Assembly: GCF_033547075.1 (NCBI RefSeq)
Contig: NZ_CP137891.1
Location: 62,001-126,000, forward strand
Length of the DNA: 64,000 nucleotides
Direction of reading: 5' to 3'
DNA from: Flavobacterium ardleyense
GTDB lineage: Bacteria; Bacteroidota; Bacteroidia; Flavobacteriales; Flavobacteriaceae
A program made the translations under genes and the position numbers. Positions 44,742 to 53,493 of this stretch are shown here, one piece after another. The number at the start of each line of letters is the position of its first letter. Positions within the stretch are counted from its first letter, which is position 1. Below the pieces are notes generated by a model that was given only the letters and a program-made list of their open reading frames with translations, did no database searches and had not been told where the DNA came from.

Positions 44742-46796
44742 TTAATAATTCATCAACTCTTCAATCTTTGCTCTTACTTTATCAACATTTGGAATCATTG
44801 TTTGTTCCAAAATGCTATTCAAAGGAATTGCTGGCATATTTTCAGAACCAATTACCATTACTGGAGCATCAAGATATTTGAAACATTTTTCTTGAATCAT
44901 ACCGGCAAGACTTCTTGCGAAACTATTATTTGTTGGTTCTTCTGTAACGACAAGACACTTTTTACTTTTTCGAACAGAAGTCAAAATTCCTTCTTCGTCA
45001 AGTGGTGCCAAAGTTCTTAAATCTATAATTTCTACCGATTCTTTCATATCAGCCGAAGCATTAAGAGCCCAATGAACTCCCATTCCGTAGGTGATAATGG
45101 TTAACGTTTCAACTGTATCGCTCGGCCAAATTTCTTGCACTATATTACTTTTGCCGAAAGGCAGAACATAATCTTCACTCGGCTCATTACAACGCGCCAT
45201 ATCCGTTCCTTTTACTTTAGACCAATAAAGACCCTTATGTTCGAGGATAACCACGGGATTCGGGTCGTAATAGGCTGCTTTGAGCAATCCTTTCAAGTCT
45301 GCACCATTACTTGGATAGGCAATCTTGATTCCTCGGATATTTGTAAGCACACTTTCTACAGAAGATGAATGATACGGACCACCAGAACCATAAGCTCCAA
45401 TCGGCACCCGAAGCACCATACTCACTGGCCACTTCCCATTAGAAAGATAGCAAGATCTGCTGACTTCTGTAAATAATTGATTCAGCGCTGGCCAGATATA
45501 ATCGGCAAACTGAACCTCAACAATTGGCTTTAAACCAACCGCAGACATTCCAACCGTTGAACCAACGATAAACGCTTCTTGGATTGGTGTATTAAAAACT
45601 CTCTGATCTCCAAATTTCTGTGCCAAAGTAGCGGCTTCGCGGAAAACTCCACCAAGTCTACCTCCAACATCCTGACCGTACAAAAGACTTTCGGGATGCT
45701 CGCGCATAATTTCTTCAACCGCGAAGAGTGCACAATCAACCATCACAACTTTCTCGTCGCGCTGCGGATTGCGTTCTCCTTTTTCTTCGGTAATTGGCGT
45801 TGGCGCAAAATCATTTGTAAACAGATCCGAAGGTTCTGGATCTTCAGCATCTAATGCTTTCAAATAGTCTTTTGCAACTGTTTTCTTTGCTTTTGCTTCG
45901 ATCGAATCTATTTCTTCGTCAGTCGCTCCTGCAGCTTTAAGCTGATTGATCAAAACGGGATAAGGATCTCTAGTTTTTGCTTCTTCAAGATCATCGCGGT
46001 ACCATTCCATTCGAACTCCAGAAGTATGGTGATTTAGCAATGGCACTTTTGCGTGAAGCAAAACTGGTCTGCGCTCTTCACGAATAATTTTTATCGCTTT
46101 CTGAACAGTCGCGTAGCTTTCTTCAAAGTTTGCTCCGTCAATCGTAAACGCTTCTAATCCGTGAAAACCTTTGCTATATTGATAAGCATCTTGAGCTCTT
46201 GTTTCGGCAGCATTTGCAGAAATATCCCAACCGTTATCTTGAATAAGATATAGTATCGGCAATTGCTTTAAAGCAGCCATTTGGAAAGCTTCGGCAACTT
46301 CTCCTTCGGTAACTGATGCGTCTCCAAGTGAACAGACCACAAGTGGCTTTTCAGATAAAGATTTATCATCAATTCCCGTTTGCTCTCTATACCAAAATCC
46401 CATCGCCGCTCCAGTTGCAGGAATTGCCTGCATTCCAGTTGCTGAGGACTGATGTGGAATTTTTGGCTTGTCATCATCTTTTAAACTTGGATGGCAATAA
46501 TAAGTTCTTCCTCCAGAAAAAGGATCGTCTTTCTTCGCCATTAATTGCAGCATCAAATCGTACGGTTGCATTCCGATTCCCAGCATCATTGCATCATCGC
46601 GATAATACGGAAATGCATAATCTTGTGGTAATAATTGCATCGCAACCGCGATCTGAATCGCCTCGTGTCCCCTAGATGTGGCGTGCACATATTTGGAAAC
46701 TATTTTAAAATTCTCCTCATACAATTCGGTCATTGCTTTGGCTGTAGCCATTGTAGCAAATGCTTTTTCGTAAACGGATTTTGTTATTTTGGTCAT
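44742..46796 (-). CDS. 2-oxoacid dehydrogenase E1, fused alpha and beta subunits
   Basis: 684 aa. The N-terminal half (about 1-330) is an E1-alpha-like thiamine diphosphate domain with KYVHATSRGHEAIQIAVAMQL, GRTYYCHPS and the ThDP motif CSLGDASVTEGEVAEAF ... DNGWDIS. The C-terminal half (about 345-684) is E1-beta: VMVDCALFAVEEIMREHPESLLYGQDVGGRLGG, ADYIWPALNQLFTEVS and PYHSSSVESVL. The fusion is common in Bacteroidetes. Oxidative decarboxylation of branched-chain 2-oxoacids is inferred from linkage to E2 and a branched-chain aminotransferase; pyruvate or 2-oxoglutarate use is less likely. Last gene of the block. Confidence 0.9.
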   Translation of the reverse strand: MTKITKSVYEKAFATMATAKAMTELYEENFKIVSKYVHATSRGHEAIQIAVAMQLLPQDYAFPYYRDDAMMLGIGMQPYDLMLQLMAKKDDPFSGGRTYYCHPSLKDDDKPKIPHQSSATGMQAIPATGAAMGFWYREQTGIDDKSLSEKPLVVCSLGDASVTEGEVAEAFQMAALKQLPILYLIQDNGWDISANAAETRAQDAYQYSKGFHGLEAFTIDGANFEESYATVQKAIKIIREERRPVLLHAKVPLLNHHTSGVRMEWYRDDLEEAKTRDPYPVLINQLKAAGATDEEIDSIEAKAKKTVAKDYLKALDAEDPEPSDLFTNDFAPTPITEEKGERNPQRDEKVVMVDCALFAVEEIMREHPESLLYGQDVGGRLGGVFREAATLAQKFGDQRVFNTPIQEAFIVGSTVGMSAVGLKPIVEVQFADYIWPALNQLFTEVSRSCYLSNGKWPVSMVLRVPIGAYGSGGPYHSSSVESVLTNIRGIKIAYPSNGADLKGLLKAAYYDPNPVVILEHKGLYWSKVKGTDMARCNEPSEDYVLPFGKSNIVQEIWPSDTVETLTIITYGMGVHWALNASADMKESVEIIDLRTLAPLDEEGILTSVRKSKKCLVVTEEPTNNSFARSLAGMIQEKCFKYLDAPVMVIGSENMPAIPLNSILEQTMIPNVDKVRAKIEELMNY

Positions 46797-46864
46797 CTAA
46801 TAAAATATTTCTTCTATTAAAACTGTGACAATTTAGTCACTAATAAGTGCTTTGATTAAAATGA

Positions 46865-47920
46865 TTACTCTGCAGCAACCATCCAACCGAATTTATCTTC
46901 TGCAGTTCCCATTTTAATTGCGTTCATCGTATTATTTACATCCGTTGCAACTGGATTTTCTGCTGGAAATTTGATTGTTTTGTCTTTATAACCAATTTCT
47001 GAAACTAGTGCAATTCCAACCGCAGTACCTGCTCCAAAAGCTTCCTCTAAAGTTCCATTTTCCGAAGCTTCCATAATTTCAGAAATACTGATTGGTCTTT
47101 CTTCAACTTCATAACCTTTGTCTCTCAAAAGCTCGATACAACTTAAACGAGTGATTCCAGCTAAGATTGATCCGTTAAGATCTGGAGTGATAAATTTACC
47201 TGCGATTTTGAAAAAGATATTCATTGTTCCTGCTTCCTGAACATATTCAAAATTATGTGGATCTAACCATAAAACCTGGTCATATCCTTTTTTCTTAGCT
47301 AGTTCAGTTGGCAAGATCGCTGCTGCATAATTTCCGGCAACTTTCGCTTCTCCTGTTCCACCATTTACGGCACGAACATATTTTGTTTCAGCATAAAGTT
47401 TAATTGGCTTGCTGAAGTATTTTCCAGCAGGAGATGCAATAATTATAAATTTATAATTTGTCGCTGCTCTCATTCCAATAAAATGCTCGTCAGCATACAT
47501 AAATGGTCTTAAATACAAAGCAGATCCTTCAGCTTTAGGAACCCATTCATTTTCGATCGCTACAAATTCTTTCAACGCTTGAACAAATAAATCTTCTGAA
47601 ACCGTAGGCATTCCAATTCTTTGCGCGCTTAAATTAAAACGTTTTGCATTTTGCTCTGGGCGGAAAATAACTGCTTTCCCGTCTTTTCCAATTGTTGCTT
47701 TCATACCTTCAAAAATCGCCTGACCGTAGTGCAAGGCCATTGTTGCTGGATGTGTAGCGATTGGCGCTAGAGGTTCAATTCGAAGATTTTTCCATTCTCC
47801 ATTTTCATAATCTGCAACAAACATATGATCCGTATATCTTTTTCCCATCGAAAGGTTGTCAAAATCCACTTCTCCTACCGCTGATTTTTCTGTAATTGTC
47901 TTTTTTATTGAATAAGCCAT
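46865..47920 (-). CDS. ilvE: Branched-chain amino acid aminotransferase
   Basis: 351 aa, class IV (fold-type IV) PLP aminotransferase of the long eukaryote-like subgroup. Key segments: MFVADYENGEWKNLRIEPLAPIATHPA, ALHYGQAIFEGMKAT, RFNLSAQRIGMP, LYLRPFMYADEHFIGMRAATNYKF, the PLP lysine in GGTGEAKVAGNYAAAI, DPHNFEYVQEAGTMNIFF and the phosphate-binding GSILAGITRLSCIELL. Placed between E2 and E1 of a 2-oxoacid dehydrogenase, so in this setting it likely starts Val/Leu/Ile breakdown, though it can also act in synthesis. Confidence 0.95.
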   Translation of the reverse strand: MAYSIKKTITEKSAVGEVDFDNLSMGKRYTDHMFVADYENGEWKNLRIEPLAPIATHPATMALHYGQAIFEGMKATIGKDGKAVIFRPEQNAKRFNLSAQRIGMPTVSEDLFVQALKEFVAIENEWVPKAEGSALYLRPFMYADEHFIGMRAATNYKFIIIASPAGKYFSKPIKLYAETKYVRAVNGGTGEAKVAGNYAAAILPTELAKKKGYDQVLWLDPHNFEYVQEAGTMNIFFKIAGKFITPDLNGSILAGITRLSCIELLRDKGYEVEERPISISEIMEASENGTLEEAFGAGTAVGIALVSEIGYKDKTIKFPAENPVATDVNNTMNAIKMGTAEDKFGWMVAAE

Positions 47921-47944
47921 TCTGTATATGTTTTTAATTTTATT

Positions 47945-49264
47945 TTAAAGTGCGTTTGTTGTGTCGAATTTTTCTAGATAATCTCCAACTCTTCTCAGGA
48001 AAGATCCTCCTAAAAATCCATCAACTATTCGGTGATCAAAAGAAAGTGATAAAAACATCATACTTCTGATTGCGATTTCGTCTCCGTTTTTCCCTTGAAT
48101 AACTTCTGGTCTCTTTTTAATAATTCCAAAAGCTAATATTGCTGCTTCTGGCTGATTGATAATTGGCGTTCCCATCAAGCTTCCGAAAGTTCCCACATTC
48201 GAAATAGTGAAAGTACTTCCCTTTACTTCATCTGGTTTTAGCTTATTAGTTCGAGAACTTTCTGCTAGGTGATTTACGGTCGCTGCCAATTCTGCAAGCG
48301 TTTTAGTATTCGCATTATGAACTACAGGAACGATTAAATTTCCAGTTGGCAAAGCAGTCGCCATACCAACATTTATATCTTTATGAACGATAATTTTCTT
48401 CCCATCTACCGAAGTATTAATCAACGGAAAATCGTTTATGGCTTTTGCAACAGCATCAACAAAAAGCGGTGTAAATGTCAATTTCTGATTGTGCTTTGCT
48501 TGAAAATCATTCTTAATTGAATTTCTCCAATTTACAAGATCGGTAACATCAACTTCCATGTACGCGGTCACGTGGGGCGAAGTGTGCTTAGAATAAACCA
48601 TATGATCAGCAATCATCGATCTCATTCTGTCCATTTCTACAATCGAATCTTTGCCCTCTACAAAATTGATAACTGGCTTCGGATAAGACAGTGCAGGACT
48701 TGTAGCTTGTGGCGCCACAGCTGCAACTTGCAATCTCTGCAATGGATATTTTCTATTTTTTAAATAATTAAAAACATCGCTTTTGCGAATTCGTCCTTCA
48801 GCTCCTGTTCCTTCAATGCTCTGAACTTCTTCTAATGAAAGATTTTCCTTTTGTGCTATGCTGATAATCAAAGGAGATAAAAATGCCTCTGGATTTGATT
48901 TTAAAGGCGCTGCATTCTGAACAACTTCTTGAGTTGAAGCATTCGACTTTACTGCTTGTTTCGGAGCATCTTTCTCGACCTTGGCTTCGGTTTTTTTCGC
49001 TTTCGCTAAATTGTCTCCGCTTGCAGATTGATCGATTCGAGCCAAGACTGTTCCTACAGCCACTACTTCGTCCTTTTGAACTAGGATTTCGGTAATAACA
49101 CCACTGATATTCGACTGTACTTCGCTATCAACTTTATCAGTTGCAACTTCTACAATTGTCTCTTCGGCATCAACGTAATCGCCAACTTCCTTGAGCCAAT
49201 TTATGACCGTTGCTTCTGAAATACTTTCGCCCATCTTGGGCATTTTAAATTCAATTATTGGCAT
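47945..49264 (-). CDS. Dihydrolipoamide acyltransferase E2
   Basis: 439 aa. N-terminal lipoyl domain (1-78) with the lipoylated Lys44 in EVATDKVDSEV; an Ala/Lys-rich linker; a peripheral subunit-binding domain (about 128-165: FLSPLIISIAQKENLSLEEVQSIEGTGAEGRIRKSDVFNYL); and a C-terminal catalytic acyltransferase domain with SPHVTAYMEVDVT and active-site SFDHRIVDGFLGGSFL. Substrate class (branched-chain) is inferred from neighbours. Possibly cotranscribed with paaY, 41 bases upstream. Confidence 0.93.
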   Translation of the reverse strand: MPIIEFKMPKMGESISEATVINWLKEVGDYVDAEETIVEVATDKVDSEVQSNISGVITEILVQKDEVVAVGTVLARIDQSASGDNLAKAKKTEAKVEKDAPKQAVKSNASTQEVVQNAAPLKSNPEAFLSPLIISIAQKENLSLEEVQSIEGTGAEGRIRKSDVFNYLKNRKYPLQRLQVAAVAPQATSPALSYPKPVINFVEGKDSIVEMDRMRSMIADHMVYSKHTSPHVTAYMEVDVTDLVNWRNSIKNDFQAKHNQKLTFTPLFVDAVAKAINDFPLINTSVDGKKIIVHKDINVGMATALPTGNLIVPVVHNANTKTLAELAATVNHLAESSRTNKLKPDEVKGSTFTISNVGTFGSLMGTPIINQPEAAILAFGIIKKRPEVIQGKNGDEIAIRSMMFLSLSFDHRIVDGFLGGSFLRRVGDYLEKFDTTNAL

Positions 49265-49305
49265 AATATTTATTTATAGCTTTTTTAGTATAAAGCCAAT
49301 TCTCG

Positions 49306-49905
49306 CTATTTATTTTTAAATTCTTCCAACGTCTGATACAATGCTTCTTGTGCTGCCGGCCTATCTTCAGGAATTTCTCGCAATGGCTCAACTTCTTTAA
49401 GCGTTTCGTGACATTGTCCTGGTAACTTTTGATACAATGCAGTACCTTTTGTTTTCCAAGCAATCATATCATCGGTAATATCTTTTATGATTTTCGCAGG
49501 ATTTCCAACCACCATTTTTCTATTCGGAATTTCTGTTCCTCCTTTTATAAAAGTCAAAGCCCCAACAATGCACTCGTCTCCAAGTGAAACATCATCCATT
49601 AATACAGCGTTCATTCCCACAAGGCAATTCGCACCGATATTTGCTCCGTGAATAATTGCTCCGTGTCCAATGTGCGCACCTTTTTTCAAAGTAATCGACT
49701 TTCCTGGAAACATGTGAATTGTACAGTTTTCTTGAACATTGCAACCATCCTCAATAATTATTTCGCCCCAATCACCACGAATCGCAGCGCCTGGGCCAAC
49801 ATAAACATCTTTGCCAATAATTACATTCCCAATTACTGCTGCAAGTGGATGTACAAAACTACTTGGATGCACAACCGGAATAAATCCTTGAAATTCGTAA
49901 ATCAT
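49306..49905 (-). CDS. paaY: PaaY-type hexapeptide-repeat thioesterase
   Basis: 199 aa left-handed beta-helix protein of the gamma-carbonic anhydrase/PaaY family: IPVVHPSSFVHPLAAVIGNVIIGKDVYVGPGAAIRGDWG ... NVQENCTIHMFPG ... GHGAIIHGANIGANCLVGMNAVLMDDVSLGD, with the His ligands typical of a trimeric metal site. In phenylacetate operons PaaY hydrolyses dead-end CoA adducts such as 2-hydroxycyclohepta-1,4,6-triene-1-formyl-CoA. Linkage to the paa genes supports PaaY over a general carbonic anhydrase. Confidence 0.87.
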   Translation of the reverse strand: MIYEFQGFIPVVHPSSFVHPLAAVIGNVIIGKDVYVGPGAAIRGDWGEIIIEDGCNVQENCTIHMFPGKSITLKKGAHIGHGAIIHGANIGANCLVGMNAVLMDDVSLGDECIVGALTFIKGGTEIPNRKMVVGNPAKIIKDITDDMIAWKTKGTALYQKLPGQCHETLKEVEPLREIPEDRPAAQEALYQTLEEFKNK

Positions 49906-50118
49906 ATTTTTGTTGTATTACTGTATTTATGTATACTGTATTGCTGTATATTGTATTGTTGTATTGCTATATAAGTGTATAATGAATCGCTGTATATTCT
50001 ATTATTGTAAAGTTGATTTACACAACATTTCTACAGTATACATTTTTACAATATACAGTATACAATCCTACAGTATACATTCCTACATTATACAATTTTT
50101 ACAATATACATTCCTCTT
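49906..50118. repeat. TGTA-rich degenerate repeat island
   Basis: Left half is many variants of TGTATTRCTGTAT in tandem; right half is the reverse-complement type (ATACAGTATACA, TACAATATACA). The two halves could fold onto each other around AAAGTTGATTTACACAAC (about 50010-50027). It separates paaY from the preceding paa genes; no open frame. Confidence 0.75.
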
Positions 50119-50871
50119 CTACTTAAATCTCTTAAGCGTTTCCTTCGTGAAATCAGACAAAACCAGTCTCCCAGAAATTGCTGCTCTTTCCTCAAGAAGT
50201 TCATCCCAATTGTCGCAACCGCGCCAAAAGATCTTTTTCATTTCCATCATTGCTTCAGGATTGTACGTGCATAAATGCGTTGCCATTGCTAAAGTTGCTT
50301 GATCAAGCTCTTCGATGCTTTCGAAAACATTTGCATACAAACCTTTGTCTTTTGCCCAATTGGCATCATAAAAAGTATTCGCATCAATTGCAATTTGAGA
50401 CATTCCCGAAACTCCAATTTTACGCTCGATTGCTGGACTTACCACAAATGGTCCGATTCCAACATTCAATTCACTTAGTTTGATAGAAGCGAATTTCGAT
50501 GCCATACAGTAATCTGCAGCAGCGGCAATTCCTACTCCTCCACCAACAGTTTTTCCTTGAATTCTTCCGATGATAAATTTAGGACATTTGCGCATTGCAT
50601 TTATAACATTGGCAAATCCCGAAAAGAAAACTTTTCCTGTAGCAGCGTCATTGATCGAAATTAATTCTCCAAAACTTGCTCCTGCACAGAAAGTTCTATC
50701 ACCACCACTCTTAAGAATGATGATTTTTATTTCGTCGTTTTTTCCTGCTGCTTCAATAGTAGCAGCAAGTTTTCCTAGTATTTCACCAGGAAGTGAATTT
50801 TGCTCTGGATGAAAAAATTCAATCGTAGCAATATTATTTTCTATATGTTGTTTTACGTATGCTTCTGTCAT
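50119..50871 (-). CDS. Enoyl-CoA hydratase/isomerase family protein in paa cluster
   Basis: 250 aa crotonase-fold protein. The oxyanion-hole regions are DRTFCAGASFGEL and QGKTVGGGVGIAAAADYC. At the site of the first catalytic Glu of classical enoyl-CoA hydratases (GGGxE) it has Gly (GGGVG); the second Glu is kept (SIKLSELNVGIG). It occupies the position where a PaaF-type 2,3-dehydroadipyl-CoA hydratase would be expected, but the missing Glu makes plain hydratase activity doubtful; an isomerase or lyase role is possible. It lies 75 bases after paaZ. Confidence 0.8.
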   Translation of the reverse strand: MTEAYVKQHIENNIATIEFFHPEQNSLPGEILGKLAATIEAAGKNDEIKIIILKSGGDRTFCAGASFGELISINDAATGKVFFSGFANVINAMRKCPKFIIGRIQGKTVGGGVGIAAAADYCMASKFASIKLSELNVGIGPFVVSPAIERKIGVSGMSQIAIDANTFYDANWAKDKGLYANVFESIEELDQATLAMATHLCTYNPEAMMEMKKIFWRGCDNWDELLEERAAISGRLVLSDFTKETLKRFK

Positions 50872-50946
50872 AATCTTATATATTGTTCAACTTCTACAGC
50901 ATCAATTATTCGTGATACCTTTAGCGAAAGCGATAATTTTCTAAAT

Positions 50947-53442
50947 CTAATCTAGCAATTCAAATTGCTTAAAGTGATGATTCAAATGTTTTGTATTTAA
51001 CAAATCCCACTCATATTTATTCATCATTCCAAAGACCGAATTTTTAGTTCTTGTCTCTGGATTTTCTTTGAAAAATGCTTCGTACTGCTCAATTGCTTCC
51101 AGCAATTTATTCTTGGCTGTAGCCAAATCTGCGTGGATCAATTCAGCGGGAGCGTCAGGATTCATCAGAGGATGTTTGTGATTTAAAGGCATCGGATTGT
51201 GATTAAAAATCGTCTCGCGGTAAATTTCCAGATGCTCTTCTGGAGTTGCAATTTCAAAATTCTGAATTTCTCCTGAAGCCATTCTATAAGAAGATTCAAG
51301 GTGCTCCAGCATATTTTGTGCAGACATCATTCCCCAATTTGCAACCGTTGAATCTGTTAATTTCGAAATATGATTTTCGATAGTTTCAGCATTAATTTCA
51401 GCAAATGGACTCTTTTTGCTAACCATTGTCAAAATTGTTGCAACTGCTACCAATTCGTCTTTTACATCAAAAACTTCTACAAACCACTTCACAATTCCGC
51501 TTGGAGTTTCCTCGCCACGGCTGTCTCTATCTACTTTTTGCTTACAAGTAAGACGAACGTAAACCGTGTCATTATCGTAAATAGGACGTAAAAATCTACA
51601 GTCTTCAAGACCATAATTCGCCACTACTGGTCCTTTATTTGGATAAACAAAAAGTCCCGCGGCAGCAGCAAGAATAAAGTATCCGTGCGCTGTACGTTTT
51701 TCAAAAATACTTCCTTGCAAAGAAGTTACATCGGTGTGAGCATAAAAATGATCCCAAGTAAGATTTGCAAAGTTTATAATATCTGTATCGGTGATGGTAC
51801 GTTTGTGCGTTTTAAGCGACATTCCTGCTTCGATATCATCCCAATAATATTTAAATGGATGCTGAGGCGCTTCTTTATATTTTGAATTCGGCTGATAAAT
51901 TCCAGTAATTTCGGTAAGAGTTGTTGGCGATCCTTGAACAGCGCAACGCTGCATAAAGTGCTTGATACCGCGCACTCCACCCATTTCCTCTCCACCTCCA
52001 GCACGACCTGGTCCACCGTGAACCAATAATGGCAATGGCGATCCGTGACCTGTGCTTTGCTTGGCATTTTCTCGGTTCAAAACCAAAATTCTACCGTGGT
52101 GCGAAGCTGCATTTATCACATATTCGCGAGCTATATTGTCGTCATTTGTAACAATCGAAGAAACTAGCGAACCTTTACCCATATTGGCAATGGTCACTGC
52201 ATCTTCGGTCGTATCGTAAGGCATAATTGTTGCAACTGGACCAAAAGCCTCAGTTTCGTGGACAAGAGTATTTTTGAAAGGCTCGTGCTCTACAAAAAGC
52301 ATTGGTTTGATAAAAGCACCTTTATCAGTATTCTCACCGATGGTCTGTGCTTTATCGTAATTTCCGTAAACTAATTCGGCAGTTTTTCCAATCTCTCTAG
52401 CTCTTTCATAAACCTCTTCAACTTGTTTATGATTTACCAAAGATCCCATTCGAACTTCCTTTAAACGTGGATCACCAATTGTAACTTTATCAAGTGCTTT
52501 TCCTAATGCGATCTGAACATCTTCTACCAGGTTTGCAGGAACCACAAGTCGGCGAATTGCAGTACATTTCTGACCACATTTCACGGTAATTTCACTTCTC
52601 GCCTGACTGATAAATAAATTAAATTCTGGTGTTCCAACCACTGCATCTTTCCCTAAAACCGAACAGTTTAATGAATCCGCTTCAAGGTTGAAAGGAACAG
52701 ATTCCTGAATAATTCTTTTATGAGATTTCAGCATTTGACCAACCGCCGCAGATCCCGTAAATGTTACAACATCTTGAGATTCTACGTGATCCAAAATCGT
52801 ATTTGCCGATCCACTAATCAATTGCAAAGCGCCTTCTGGCAAAATTCCAGATTCGATGATCGACTTCACAACTGCTTCGGTCAAATATGAAGTTGCAGTT
52901 GCAGGCTTTACTACTGCTGGCATTCCAGCCATCCAGTTCACCGCACATTTCTCCAACATTCCCCAAATTGGGAAGTTAAAAGCATTGATATGAATCGCAA
53001 CTCCTGTTTTAGGAACAAGAATATGGTGCGCCATAAAACGCCCACCTTTTGATAAATCAATTGGATCTCCTTCAACATCAAACGGCTGATTTGGGAATAG
53101 TTTTCGCAAACTTGCATTGGCAAAAAGATTTCCAAAACCACCTTCAATATCAATCCAAGAATCTACTCTCGTAGCGCCCGTTTTATAACTTATTTCGTAA
53201 AACTGCTCTTTTCTTTTTGTAAGATAAAGTGCTAAGTTTTTAATCATATTTCCACGCTCCTGAAAAGTCATTTTACGTAGTTTCTGTCCACCAATTGTAC
53301 GTCCGAAATGAAGAATTTCTCCAAAATCTAAACCTTCAGTTGTTGTGTGACCTATAATTTCGCCGTTAACAGAATCGTATAATGCTGAACCTTCGCCCAA
53401 ACCATCCGTCCATTTTCCGCTGATATAATTTCCTATTTTCAT
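50947..53442 (-). CDS. paaZ: Bifunctional PaaZ (oxepin-CoA hydrolase / semialdehyde dehydrogenase) with extra C-terminal domain
   Basis: Opens the oxepin-CoA ring and oxidises the resulting aldehyde. 831 aa. Aldehyde dehydrogenase domain (1-520) with Glu254 (NLEADSLNC) and Cys293 (GQKCTAIRR). MaoC-type hydratase domain (about 531-683) with Asp564 and His569 (TWDHFYAHTD), spaced as in E. coli PaaZ, which ends near here (681 aa). The remaining 148 residues form an additional helical domain (ANWGMMSAQNMLEHLESSYR ... VFGMMNKYEWDLLNTKHLNHH) that looks like the DinB/DUF1569 four-helix fold with several conserved His. Confidence 0.93.
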   Translation of the reverse strand: MKIGNYISGKWTDGLGEGSALYDSVNGEIIGHTTTEGLDFGEILHFGRTIGGQKLRKMTFQERGNMIKNLALYLTKRKEQFYEISYKTGATRVDSWIDIEGGFGNLFANASLRKLFPNQPFDVEGDPIDLSKGGRFMAHHILVPKTGVAIHINAFNFPIWGMLEKCAVNWMAGMPAVVKPATATSYLTEAVVKSIIESGILPEGALQLISGSANTILDHVESQDVVTFTGSAAVGQMLKSHKRIIQESVPFNLEADSLNCSVLGKDAVVGTPEFNLFISQARSEITVKCGQKCTAIRRLVVPANLVEDVQIALGKALDKVTIGDPRLKEVRMGSLVNHKQVEEVYERAREIGKTAELVYGNYDKAQTIGENTDKGAFIKPMLFVEHEPFKNTLVHETEAFGPVATIMPYDTTEDAVTIANMGKGSLVSSIVTNDDNIAREYVINAASHHGRILVLNRENAKQSTGHGSPLPLLVHGGPGRAGGGEEMGGVRGIKHFMQRCAVQGSPTTLTEITGIYQPNSKYKEAPQHPFKYYWDDIEAGMSLKTHKRTITDTDIINFANLTWDHFYAHTDVTSLQGSIFEKRTAHGYFILAAAAGLFVYPNKGPVVANYGLEDCRFLRPIYDNDTVYVRLTCKQKVDRDSRGEETPSGIVKWFVEVFDVKDELVAVATILTMVSKKSPFAEINAETIENHISKLTDSTVANWGMMSAQNMLEHLESSYRMASGEIQNFEIATPEEHLEIYRETIFNHNPMPLNHKHPLMNPDAPAELIHADLATAKNKLLEAIEQYEAFFKENPETRTKNSVFGMMNKYEWDLLNTKHLNHHFKQFELLD

Positions 53443-53493
53443 CTTGTATTTTTATAAAAATATTATTTTCGCTTTCGCTAAATTACCGCTGTA

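Noticed and set aside
49906..50118. Possible CRISPR-like array in the TGTA-rich island
   Set aside because: Units are short, variable and without spacers of constant length; no cas genes nearby.
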